A stretch of DNA of 64,000 nt from assembly GCA_038496445.1 (NCBI GenBank), contig JALMLS010000488.1, positions 124,001-188,000 on the forward strand, read 5' to 3'. Shown here piece after piece: positions 10,981 to 21,400 of this stretch (its first letter is position 1; the number at the start of each line of letters is the position of its first letter). Origin of the DNA: Trichosphaerium sp. ATCC 40318. Lineage: Eukaryota > Discosea > Flabellinia > Trichosidae. The notes beneath the pieces are model-generated. The model searched no databases. It was not told the DNA's origin and saw nothing but the letters and a program-made list of their open reading frames with translations. The translations under genes and the position numbers were made by a program.

Positions 10981-12543
10981 ATGAGTGGAGAAACGAGCGC
11001 ACCTCATTTCGACGCTCGTTTATTAACTTTGACAGCAGTATCTAGCTTGTTTGCTGGTTTAGCATCTGTAATTGTAACTGCTGCGATTGAAAAGTATGGT
11101 GGTGTAGTAGGTGGTGTTATAGCGTGCGTATAACGATGTTTAACATACGATTAATTAATTTAACTACAAAAGAACAATTCCAACTGCGATTGTTCCTGCA
11201 GGGGTTGCACTTTCGCTTCTAGGCGAAGAGGACCTTGACATTTCTTTCCATACAGTACCTGCTGGCATGTACGTTATCAACTCCCCCAATTTTCATCTCA
11301 TGTTCCCCACAAGGTTACTGAATGCGCTGTTCTTGTATATATGGCGTTTTTTGCCGGGTATATTGGCAAGATACATGACAGATACGCGAAAGATGCTAGT
11401 TATCGTTATATCAGTCTCTGTATCATTCTGGGCGCTCGCTGCAGTTGGCGTCATTTGTATGGGACAATGTGCCAAAAAATACAGGTTATAACTAAACTCT
11501 ATTTTAGACCTGTTGGAGTTCATAGTCGATACTAAACACGTATCCTACTTGGCTATAGCAGTAGCTTGCTCGATTGCCTACCTTATTTTTGCCAGCGTGA
11601 TTGGCTGCGCTATTCCTCTTCCCGTGGGCACGTAAAAGAACTACAGAAACCTTTGTAATGACACTTGGACATTTAGGTAGAAAAGCATTCGGAAAATTGT
11701 CACTTTCAACTTATCTCATAAGATTCCTTGTAACCTTTGTTGCGATAGCTGCGAGTATTGTGTTCGCAGAGTTCAATAGATTCGCGTCAGGTAAGACGCA
11801 GGAAATAAGACAACATCCAAAACTGTTCTTACTAATACCAAAATAGGGTTAATGTTATCTTTCCCTGCTATATTTTTAACTGCGCTGGTACGTTTGTCAC
11901 GTGATATTTTATTTTGAAACTGAAAGTGTATTTACACTACAAATTAACTAAAGTATGTTGTTTAGGTGTCTATTTGGTGGAGTCATGGGTATTCCGTATC
12001 CTTATCAGCAGTTGCACCAATGGTACAAAAAAATCGCAATTAATACTCATCTTTTTAAGGTGCTTGGTCTTATGAGTGTTGTGGGCTATTCTCTAGCGTA
12101 TCCTCCGTTATACCGATTAATCAAGGATGACAAAGGTATGCCTTTTGCAATTCTATTTACGCGTCATTGTAATTGTTTTGTAGGCGTTTCAAAGGGTTGG
12201 GCGGTAGCTGCTACAACTTCTTCGATATGGTTTGCATCTGTTATTGGTGTAACATTGCCCATACTCTTCATTATGATATGGAGGGAGAGTAGATCCAAAA
12301 TAGCTATGAGTAAGATCACATGGGATACTCAAACAATTCATACAACCGACGAACCTGATAGCGAAAACGAGTCACTACATACTCCAGGCGAAGATACACG
12401 CGGTGAAGAATGGCATCTGCTTGGAGGTACAATTAAAAAAGATACCATATTTTCTTAACATTGCTGTAGGACGTACACTTAAACCTGATAAAAAATCCAC
12501 AGACGGATTCAATAATGAAGCCATGTTTATTCCTCCAAATTGA
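10981..12543 (+). CDS. multi-pass membrane protein of unknown function
   Basis: About nine exons splice in phase into a protein of about 350 aa: MSGETSAPHFDARLLTLTA; a glycine-rich membrane helix (GGVVGGVIATIPTAIVPAG); a segment with FHTVPAGMLLNALFLYIWRF; further helices (MLVIVISVSVSFWALAAVG, YLAIAVACSIAYLIFASVIG, YLIRFLVTFVAIAA); WWSHGYSVSLSAVAPMV; LGLMSVVGYSLAYPPLY; and a last helix near 12240-12280. The hydrophilic C-tail is acidic, ending FIPPN. I count about nine membrane segments. It resembles uncharacterised integral membrane proteins of protists; I do not recognise a transporter motif. Donors are mostly GTACGT, GTGCGT and GTACAA. Confidence 0.7.
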
Positions 12544-12923
12544 GGACAAATTCATTTAAAAAAAATCCACAAAATGTAAATACTGTACAACAAAAAAAAA
12601 ACCCAAACAATCATTACCTAGTCCCTAACAAGAAAATAAAATAACCCACCTATACATCGATATATCAACAGTTTACTCTGACGCTTAAAAGCACGTGCGC
12701 TTTTTTTGTAACGGCTCTCATTGAAACCCAAATTGTAGCGAAAATGCTTAAACTCAGAAACGCTTTGTATGTATAACGTGGTTCATTGGTTGGCTGTGAG
12801 TGTATATCTCGTTTTGAGCTGGTTGTCTGAGTTCAAGACTAAACGTGAATTTCCAAGCCATTTTATTTTGCTTTCGCATTTTGCCCGTTGGTGACAGCTC
12901 AGCTTTCTTGGACCCATACCTTC
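12544..12923. other. upstream region of RBM26/27 with CACGTG site
   Basis: About 380 bases between two genes of the same direction. It holds a CACGTG palindrome at 12692-12697 followed by a T-run, about 230 bases before the next start. No gene seen. Confidence 0.4.
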
Positions 12924-15900
12924 ATGGAAGCCATTGGCAAGGAAACCGAAGAACTATTAAAGTCATACTTGACTACGACACTTGCTCCACTGTACGTCTT
13001 ATACAAATGGCATGAAAATTAGGCACTTTAGACGCAGTTTGAAAAGTCTCAGCTGATTCGTCTGTTCGTTGGCATAATTTACCGTTACACGCCTCATATT
13101 TACTTATACTATATAGAACTCAAGCAGAACCAAGTACCCTAGCCGATTATGTGATAGCTCTCCTAAAAGGAGATAAACCACGCCATCAATTAAAAGACGA
13201 ATGTATTGAACAACTGGAAGCGTTTCTACGCGATAGTACGTGTTTAAAGAGCTTTTGGGAGATAGTCTTCTCTGATCAACTTAATAGAAACAAAATGGTA
13301 TGTAGAGGAGTTATTCGCCGATATACTCGTTCACATGGATAAACCAAAGCTTTTACGTGAGAAATTAGAACAAGATATTGCGTCACTTAGCCAAAAAGAC
13401 CGTGATGAGGGCGTGGACGATGTAAGAGACCATCAAGGAGATCGTCAACAACAACATGATTCTCCACATGAACGTAGAGACAATAGAGAGCGTTCTCCTT
13501 ATGATGACAGCAGAAAACGTCGGGCATCACCTTCTTGGGATCGCGACGAACGTTATCGTCACAGAGAACGCCGTAGGCGTCTTGATGGGCCTGATTCCGA
13601 TAGGTACAATGACAGGTATGTTTTTTTTTGCTGTCAAGAATTCTCTGTTTTCGAAATTGTTTACAAGAAGAAAAATGCTAAATTTGAGCTTTGTAGAGCA
13701 CGTAATTATGAACCTCGGCGGAGGGATTCTGTAAGAGATAGTCATAGTATGAGAGGAAAAGATATGTCACGTGATTATCATGATAATCGGCGGCGAGGTG
13801 GAAGAGATAATGATCGAGGGCGAATGAGAAAACGTACGCATTTACAAAAAATGTCACATTTTTTTGAGTTTTTTATATTTTCTCTTTTAAAATGACTTTG
13901 ATTCTAGCCTATCGTAATAACTATGATCACAAAGACGGTGAATTACAATCTATACCAACAATGAATTTTTCTGATGACCACCAAGTACGTAGTAAATGAA
14001 AAGGTTTTTTTTTTAAAACACATCATCTAAATTAGTCTCTTTATTTAGAGTTGGAATGGTCCTCCAGGAAGATTTTCTTTTCCTCAAAATGACGCTGGAG
14101 AGACAATTACAGCCTTGGCACCTGCAAGTGGTAAGTATATTTAGTACAGAGAAGCAACTCTCGCGTTGTTTTCTTTGGTTTTTTTTTATGTCTGGATTTT
14201 TTAATAACAAATTGCTAGATTTTGATGGAGCTAATGGCAGATCATCATATAGGCCGCGAAGGGGAAGTCATCGCGATGGCTTTGGTAGAGGTCGTGGTAG
14301 AGGATATAGTGATAGAGGTAGAGGCAGAGGATATAACGATAGAGGTGGTAGAGATTATGCACCACGAAGAGGTGATTACACTTCACAACGCCGCGATAGG
14401 CGGCAACATCCTTACAAGAGGTGCGTACTATTGGGCTCTTTATAAATTTCTTTTTGGTCGGTTGAGCTTAATTCGCCTTGTAGGAGTGAAGATAATCGTA
14501 CGCTTACTATTGCGAGTATTCCAGAGGATTTATTAAGCGTTGAAAAGCTCAGTGCTCATTTTTCGACGTTTGGAAAATTAACAAATGTTCAGGTAATTTT
14601 ACTGATTTTCTTTATTGGTTTATCAACATTTTTATTTATTGGTTGCTATTTTAGATTATAAATCCAAAGTCTGGAAAAGCATTGGTTGAATTTAGTGATG
14701 TTAGTGAAGCGATATCAGCAAAACGATCTCCTGCTGCTGTTTGTGATAATAGATTCATCAAAGTGTTCTGGGCATCCGAACAAGATAAGAATCCAAAGGC
14801 ACGTGTAGAAGACAACGGCATCAGTGGCCTGTACTTGGCTGTAGCGCTATTTTTCGTTGCATTATGAGAGCAGCACGAAAACCACACACATAGCGCTAAT
14901 GGTGTAGTGGTATCATCTGCGCTTCCCATGCGTAGGACCCGGGTTCAATTCCCGGTTGGCGCACTAACTACCTTTTTGTTTCTTACTGTTGACGATCTAA
15001 AGAGCTAATGAAGTATTTTTAGCGTGCTGAAGAGAAAAAAGAAGACAAAGAACCAAAACAAAAAGTCATGACAAAACAAGAAATTGCGGTAAGTAACCAT
15101 CTTCTGTTTTTTTTTTCATCATTGTTGTACTGATTATAGTTTTTTTGAATAGGCTATGATCTTAGATAAACAAAAAGCACGTGCTGAGTTACAAAAAAAG
15201 CAAAGCGATTTTGTTGCAAAGAAGTTGGCTCATATGAAGAAACAACAAACAGTTCTAGGGCAATTAATAACTCTATCAAAGAAGGAAGGTATAAGCAACG
15301 AACAAAGAGCAGGTCTTCTAGAAAAAATAGAAAAAATCACAGCAGATTTGAAACAAGGCTTTGCAGACCCTGTGCTTCGCTCAGTTGAGCATAAGTCTAC
15401 ACCTAAAAAGACTTATCAAAGGAAGAAACCATTTATTGCCCATGAAGTAAAGAAGCAAAGCCATGAGACATCTACCTCTGACTTGAGTGTATCACAAGAA
15501 GTCGTTGAAAAAGAAAGACTTGATAAAGAATTAGAGTCAATCAAGAAAACCCAAGAGATTCAAAAGCTTGAGAAACAAGTACAAGAAGGTAATAGCTTAT
15601 AATTTAATCATCATTTTTTTTTAAATGCATGCTTCACGTGCCCAGAAGTTAATTTTTTTTTTTCAAATAGGTGAAGGCGAAGCAAAAGATTCTGACACTG
15701 TTTCTGCTTTACAACAAAAACTTGAGTCTTTGAGAAAAGAAGCTGCTCAGCTTGGTCTAGAAGACTCTGTTAGTGATTCTCTTGGTAGAGGAAGAGGTCG
15801 CGGACGCGGACGTGGCCGTGGACGTGGTCGTGGTAATTGGTGGGAACGAGGTCGTGGTAGAGGTCGTGGACGTGGACGTGGCCGAGGTAATTGGTGGCAA

Positions 15901-16556
15901 CGTGGCCGCGGTAGAGGCCGAGGTAGAGGTCGTGGTAGACCTAATTTTGCTGCTATGAGCGTTGATAATCGCCCTCATGAGTTTGTTGTTCGGTACGTTG
16001 CAATCTACAAAGTTCGTTCAAGATTGTATTTTAATGGTTTTTATTTGCAGAGGTCTTGGCTCTGAGTGGAACGAAGATTCGTTACGAACACATTTTCAAA
16101 ACTTTGGTACTGTCTCAAACATTACTATGAATGATGGTGGTGTCCTTGTGAAGATGGGGACACGGAAGAGCGCAGAGGTACATGAATATGCCAAGATAGT
16201 TTTGCAATCGAATATTAACTTTTTTTTGACATAGTATGCGATTTCTCATGGTAATAACTTGGGTGGAAAGTCACATAAATTCGAATGGTATAAGCGTCCT
16301 AAACCAACACAGTCTGGTACATCAAGCCCAAACTTGCGATCAAGCGACTCTAGCCGAGTGGTACGTTTAAGTTTGTGACATTTAATTCTTTTTTTTTTTT
16401 TTTTTGAACTGCGTTCAGTGTTGTGTTCTTTGTTTTTTGATTGTTTTGTAGGATGGTTCACTTTCAACATCTGGTCCTGTTGTAGAGGAGTTTTATCAAC
16501 CTTCAGGTGGTCGTGACTACGACTCAGATGAAGATGACGAGGAAGGAAGACGCTAA
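12924..16556 (+). CDS. RBM26: RNA-binding protein RBM26/RBM27 homologue
   Basis: Nuclear RNA-binding protein; in animals RBM26/27 belong to the PAXT RNA-exosome adaptor. Domains in order: N-terminal PWI-like fold (GKETEELLKSYLTTTLAPL; AEPSTLADYVIALLKGDKP; DECIEQLEAFLRD), as in human RBM26; a long Arg/Asp/Ser-rich region (about 13350-13850); RGG-type repeats; the first RRM (SEDNRTLTIASIPEDL; LSAHFSTFGKLTNVQI; VCDNRFIKVFWAS), matching the diagnostic NNRFIKV-W of RBM26/27; a Lys/Glu coiled-coil region (15156-15600); a pure RG tract; a second RRM (RGLGSEWNEDSLRTHFQNFG); and an acidic end DSDEDDEEGRR. The CCCH finger of animal RBM26 was not found. A tRNA gene lies inside one intron. At least ten introns. 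Confidence 0.85.
14893..14963 (+). tRNA. tRNA-Gly (anticodon CCC), nested in an RBM26/27 intron
   Basis: A 71-base cloverleaf. The acceptor stem GCGCTAA pairs with TTGGCGC (one G-T pair), discriminator A. The anticodon stem TGCGC/GCGTA closes loop TTCCCAT, anticodon CCC. The T arm is CCGGG-TTCAATT-CCCGG. Internal pol III boxes are present and no tRNA intron is needed. It sits in the sense direction inside an intron of the RBM26/27 gene running from 14799 or 14805 to 15022. Confidence 0.95.
15780..15950 (+). repeat. GGT/CGT coding repeat giving an RG-repeat tract
   Basis: In-frame alternation of Arg and Gly codons within the RBM26/27 gene, interrupted by two near-identical NWW inserts (GNWWER and GNWWQR). 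Such RG tracts bind RNA and are arginine-methylated. The two NWW units suggest a duplicated block of about 69 bases. Confidence 0.85.
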
Positions 16557-16936
16557 GGGGGAGACATGTGGTGTGGAGCATTTTTTAATTTTTTTTTTGG
16601 TTGAAATACCCAATGTTGTAATTGTATAGCCGTCACTAAGACGCGAGTTGTTTTTCAAAAAAAAAAAAAAAAAAAAAAAAAAGAGAGAAAACAGAACAAA
16701 AGAAAAAACAAAAAAAAGGTCAAAAAAAAAATAACAAAGACCAACTCTCAACAAACAGATCTCTTTAGATCTATACGCAAACCATGTTACTGGAAGCCTA
16801 TCTAATCATTTGTAAGTATTCAATCCGTTCAAGAATATTCACAAAGCCTGCATTGGAACTGTTTCGCAATTTGGTTTTTTATGGCTTAAGTTGCTATGTT
16901 TTAAGCCAGAGAAAAGTTAGGTTGATAGTTGAAGCA
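16557..16936. other. spacer with 26-A run and purine-rich tract
   Basis: 3' flank of RBM26/27. A run of 26 A's lies at 16657-16682, followed by about 60 bases of A-rich, nearly pyrimidine-free sequence. The part after 16784 is open in the frame of the next gene but looks like a 5' leader with a possible GTAAGT intron, so I place the next start at 16937. Confidence 0.5.
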
Positions 16937-17662
16937 ATGAGTGAGACCAGTTACGCTATTATACAAGATACATGGGTTGATGAGGACGATCAAGAACTCT
17001 GGGACTATTGTAAAGATAACAACATTCCAACAAAGGCGCTGAGCGAAGGAGACATTTTAAAGCACGATTTCGTAGGGTGTCAAGTGTTATTCGCTGATAC
17101 TACCGTTATTCAACAACTGATTACCAAACCAGTGCCTGGAACGTATCCTGACAGTCTTAAAACATGTTATAGCAGGAAAATAGCGACGTCGAAGTTTAAG
17201 GACCTTGAACAGGTTCCAATGCCTTTCTTTGTAAAGCCCTTTGATAACGACAAGTCATTCGATGCTTCAATCATCAAAAAGAAGCAACACATCGAAGCAC
17301 TAAACGAAGAACTCGCCGATTCATTGAATCCAGAAGATCTTGTTTATGTCGCTGACCTTGTTCGATTTGTAAACGAATATAGAGTATTTGTAAGTGATGG
17401 AAAAGCTGCAGGTATACAGGAAGCGAGTTATCACCTCTTGGACCATAATATCATCAAATCTGTTGAACCTCCAAAATCATTCATTGATAAGGTTTTGCAA
17501 GCCAACACATTTCCTTTCTGTGTTATTGATGTTGGTATGCTTGATGATGGAAATTGGGCAGTAGTTGAAGTTAACCCACCTTTCGCATTATCAAGCTATG
17601 ACTGGCCTATTGAAAAGTACTTTAAATTCTGTCAAGACTCTTGGAACTACTACAAAAAATGA
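16937..17662 (+). CDS. ATP-grasp domain protein, 241 aa
   Basis: ATP-dependent carboxylate-amine ligase fold of the DUF4343-like ATP-grasp type. Intron-less from MSETSYAIIQDTWVDED at 16937. Visible features: an ATP-binding strand and Lys in MPFFVKPFDNDKSFDAS (about residues 96-112); YVADLVRFVNEYRVFVSDGK, typical of the ATP-grasp lid and central strands; and the metal-binding end WAVVEVNPPFALSSYDWP with conserved Glu and Asn (about 213-230). Substrate unknown. The frame is open upstream to 16784, adding 51 residues; the shorter start aligns better with a soluble enzyme and leaves the upstream GTAAGT as leader intron. Confidence 0.7.
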   Translation: MSETSYAIIQDTWVDEDDQELWDYCKDNNIPTKALSEGDILKHDFVGCQVLFADTTVIQQLITKPVPGTYPDSLKTCYSRKIATSKFKDLEQVPMPFFVKPFDNDKSFDASIIKKKQHIEALNEELADSLNPEDLVYVADLVRFVNEYRVFVSDGKAAGIQEASYHLLDHNIIKSVEPPKSFIDKVLQANTFPFCVIDVGMLDDGNWAVVEVNPPFALSSYDWPIEKYFKFCQDSWNYYKK

Positions 17663-18401
17663 TTAAAAAACCACCTAATTATTGTTGGGTTGGTTCGTTG
17701 GGCAACATCTTGATTTGAAATAAATTCTAGTATCTTGCTTGTTAAGAACTTGTAAAGCATGTGCTTGTGTGGGTTTTATAAGCAAATGTACAACAGAAAT
17801 GTCCACGTGTGATTTAAATAGTTGGAACCTTTTTGCTATTCATTCATAGCGATTTATTCAAAACAGTGTATTTGAGAAGAATACTTTAGATAAAACTCTC
17901 AATACTGTGTTGTGAGTTCAGAATACACTTATGTAAAAAATCACGTGTACTAATTGAAGGTCTAGCATTATCGCGTATGTGATGATATCTTCTCATAGCG
18001 ACTAAGTAAAGTCTGCACATACAGAAACGGACATAACACCATCCTCTTTATTAATCTTACATGCAACGTGTTGATAACAGAAAATGCTTTTAAGAGTGCA
18101 TTGATTGTATTTCTAAATACGTAATAAATTGTCAATTTTCCACCTTGTCTTTGCAATAAAAACCAGCAATGTACATTTGGCACTTTTGGTACAAAGAGCC
18201 TCAGTTCAGCAGAAGTATTACAGTGGGCTACCGTCTATGAACCCATGTACCTTTAGCTCACTCTCCGTTGGAGTGTTACCGCCAGGATCATAATTAATAC
18301 AATATTGGCTTGAACTCTGGATTGTATGTTTCTCGACACCACAGTGGCAAGTATACTCAGTTTCTTGCCAAGAGGCATTGAAAATATCCACGTCGTTTAT
18401 T
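17663..18401. other. spacer between convergent genes, with one open stretch
   Basis: About 740 bases with two CACGTG sites (about 17804 and 17943). On the minus strand 18218-18400 is open and reads protein-like residues with three Cys (TEYTCHCGVEKHTIQSSSQ), but it has no convincing start, lying directly behind the UBA1 stop. It could be a downstream exon or a relic. Nothing else seen. Confidence 0.35.
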
Positions 18402-21400
18402 TTATTTTTTGTCAAAATAGTATCTGATTTGTGGTACAATAGCAGGCTCATCCATGCTTGTGGCAATAACACCATCCATTACAATATACTCTTGTTGTGG
18501 TCCGATAGGACCAAACCACTGAGTGTATACATCTTGAATGAGAGTATCCTTACGTTTGTCTATGATCTCCTTCAACTCAGGAGTTGGAGGGAAATCCCAA
18601 AAGAGCGGTTTAAGATTCCTTCCTTGCTTGGCAAAAGCCAAAACCTAAAAAAAATTAAAAACAAGCTCATAATCAAAGACAACGCTCAAGATGTCTTTTT
18701 TTTTTCCTTTTTTGTTTTTCGAGTGTAGAATGATTGAAGCTTGCGTAAAATAACTACTTACCTCAACATTACATCCATGATGTATCTCAGGGAATGCATT
18801 AACGAATTGCTGTACAGTCAAGTTTCCTTTTTTGACAATAATCTTATCCCAACACGTGAATCTAAACGAAAAAAAAAAATGAGCAAAAAAGCCTTCTCGA
18901 TGAATTATTTCGTTTTTGACGACGTACCCATCTGGTACTGGTACCATTTCTGCTTGTTCTATTTCATTAAAGTAGCGTTTAGCACCAATAGGTTCAGCAG
19001 GTTCAAATAATTGAAAGTCTGTAGTTCCAAGGTTGACGTTTCCACAACAAAATTTTTCTCGCTTCAAACCAAGCAAGAGCTTGTAAAACTCAAGCTCTAC
19101 TAGTCCCTACAAAGCGAATAAGTTATAGTTATACACTTAAATATTATTGACGTACTGTTACCATTGCTGTAGTTGTTGCTACAGCAGGTATAATCCGACC
19201 TGCGATCATTTTACAGTTATGTCTTGAAGTTGGTTTTATCTGATAGTTGCTTGCTCTCATGTTTGCACATGAGGTCATAAAGTCGATATGGAAGTTTGTA
19301 TCATCGTCCTTTTCGAAAGATAGTATCTGAACAGGCTCTTTTTTATAGTAGTTGATAGCCATGAGACGTTTTTTGATTTCATTAATTTCTTCTTTTTCTT
19401 CCTTTTCAAGGTCTACTGCAATGGTTGATTTAGCCTTTTTCTTCTCCTCATCGGTCTTTCCTTCAGCCTAGAGTACATATTTAGTTATTTCTTATCCAAT
19501 TGAAGGTATAATATATCATAAAACATGTTGGTTTTTGTAAGAAAAAAGTAAGAATTTTTCTTGAAGTAAGTAAGGAATACGTACTTCTGCGACATCTTCT
19601 TGTAACTTTAATATTTCTCTCTTCTTTGGTACGAATTCAGGTACCTCAAACTTAATATTTGAAGCTAACTGCTTAAATGATTTCAAATCACGGACAGGAT
19701 CAATATTAAACAAGGTAGCATAAAGATTCGCTGTTGAAAAAATAAAAGATAATTGTTCGTCGTCATCAAGAGAAAGAAACTTTGCTGTAGGGAATCTCTT
19801 GGCGCCAGACCAAAATAATGTTTCTTCACCATTTTCACCATCTATAATAGATGAGTGTGTGAATAACCAATGTAGAAAATTGAAGCAAGAACAAAAAAAA
19901 AGAAGGTGAGAGGGACGACTGGGACTTGAACCCAGATTAACACGTCCCAAACGTGTGGTGCTGCCAGTTACACTATCATCCCTTGATGTGATTAAAACAC
20001 ATCATTGGGTATGTAGCAGGCAAAAGAAGCACAGCTTCATTCAAAAGGGATCATCAAAGAACAAAAACCAAAAAATCCAAAATGGAAATAATGAAAAGGT
20101 TTTTTTTAAAGTTACCTTTCTTTTTAGCATCCTTTGGATACGTATTCGTTAAGTTCAAAATACGATCTCTAAACTGTGATATAAAATAATCTACAGCAAG
20201 ATGAACACACTTTTCAAACGAGCGATCAAGTGCAACAGCAACAAGTGAGTCAATAATACGAAGTATATCAACTTGTTCTGATACCGTTTCTTTTCCTAGT
20301 TTCTGAAAGAATGCAATCTTATTCTATACAACAAAGTCATTAGAACAAAAGCTAAAAAGTATACTTGATAAAACTAAAAGAAAGATCTAAGAAAATTGTG
20401 AGAAACTAACTTACTTTGAATAAAAGATTAATATGTTTAGGTGGATCTTCAAACGATTCAGTAAACTGAGCTCTTGCCCATTCGATGCAATGCTCAATAC
20501 GATTTGGGAAGTTACGTAATGTACACATTGGAATACCATTGTCATCATTAGGATTATCCTTTGTTTCACTGTACGAAGGTGTTTCGTGTGGAATGATTAT
20601 CTGAAAAAGAAAAGTTAGACAATTTTTGAAAAAATGGTTTGAAGGGTACCTCCGAGTTTGCTTTTGTACCAAGAGTTCCAGACTCCAAAAGTGGTTTGGC
20701 ACATGATACACATTTAGAATCAGTGTATTTTCTAGCATCAATATTATCAAGTGCATTACACACGCCTACAAAGAGTTATACGGTTCAAACTACAATCAAA
20801 AAAAAAAAAAGAGAAGTATTTACCATCCAAGCTATTCCAAAATTGGTCGTGGAACACGTTCTCTGTATCAGGTCCTACAGCTGTTTCAAAAGCTTCAATA
20901 TTGATATCTGGATTCATTCTCTTTGCAGCATCAGTGGCTACAACAGATTTTGCTTTTCCAACATTCTCTGAAGTGTTGTTAGTTAAAACAGGCGAAAAGA
21001 ATTTCAAAACAAACTCCTCAAGGAGTTGGATATCTACATACCCTTTCTGAATAAGAATTGTCTGTTCAAGTTTGAAACTTCAATGTGATCCATGTCAGTA
21101 GCAAAAATCTTTCCACCGTCACTACCCAAACCCATCAAAGCAAAACCTATTCGAAAACTAGTTACTAAACTGTTTTATTAAATGAAAAATCGTACCTTTC
21201 AAATACTCGCATCCAAGAGCACCACAACCGACAATAAACCATTTCTGCGACGCTAAATAACAGTAAGAAGCTACTAAATAAGGTGCTTGAACAAAGTTCA
21301 CAACAGCAAGAAAGTTTGAAGTTGTACCAATTTTGTCTTGAAATGATTTTCCAAATACAGAAATTTGGTGATCGTAACGACAGCCAATTGGTTTTGCATC

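Noticed and set aside
14799-14804. Certain GC donor for the tRNA-containing intron
   Set aside because: A GT donor six bases on (14805) is in the same phase and works equally well, so this case was not counted as proof.
16784-16936. 51-residue N-terminal extension of the ATP-grasp protein
   Set aside because: Contains a GTAAGT donor and a likely leader intron; the protein fold starts after the ATG at 16937.
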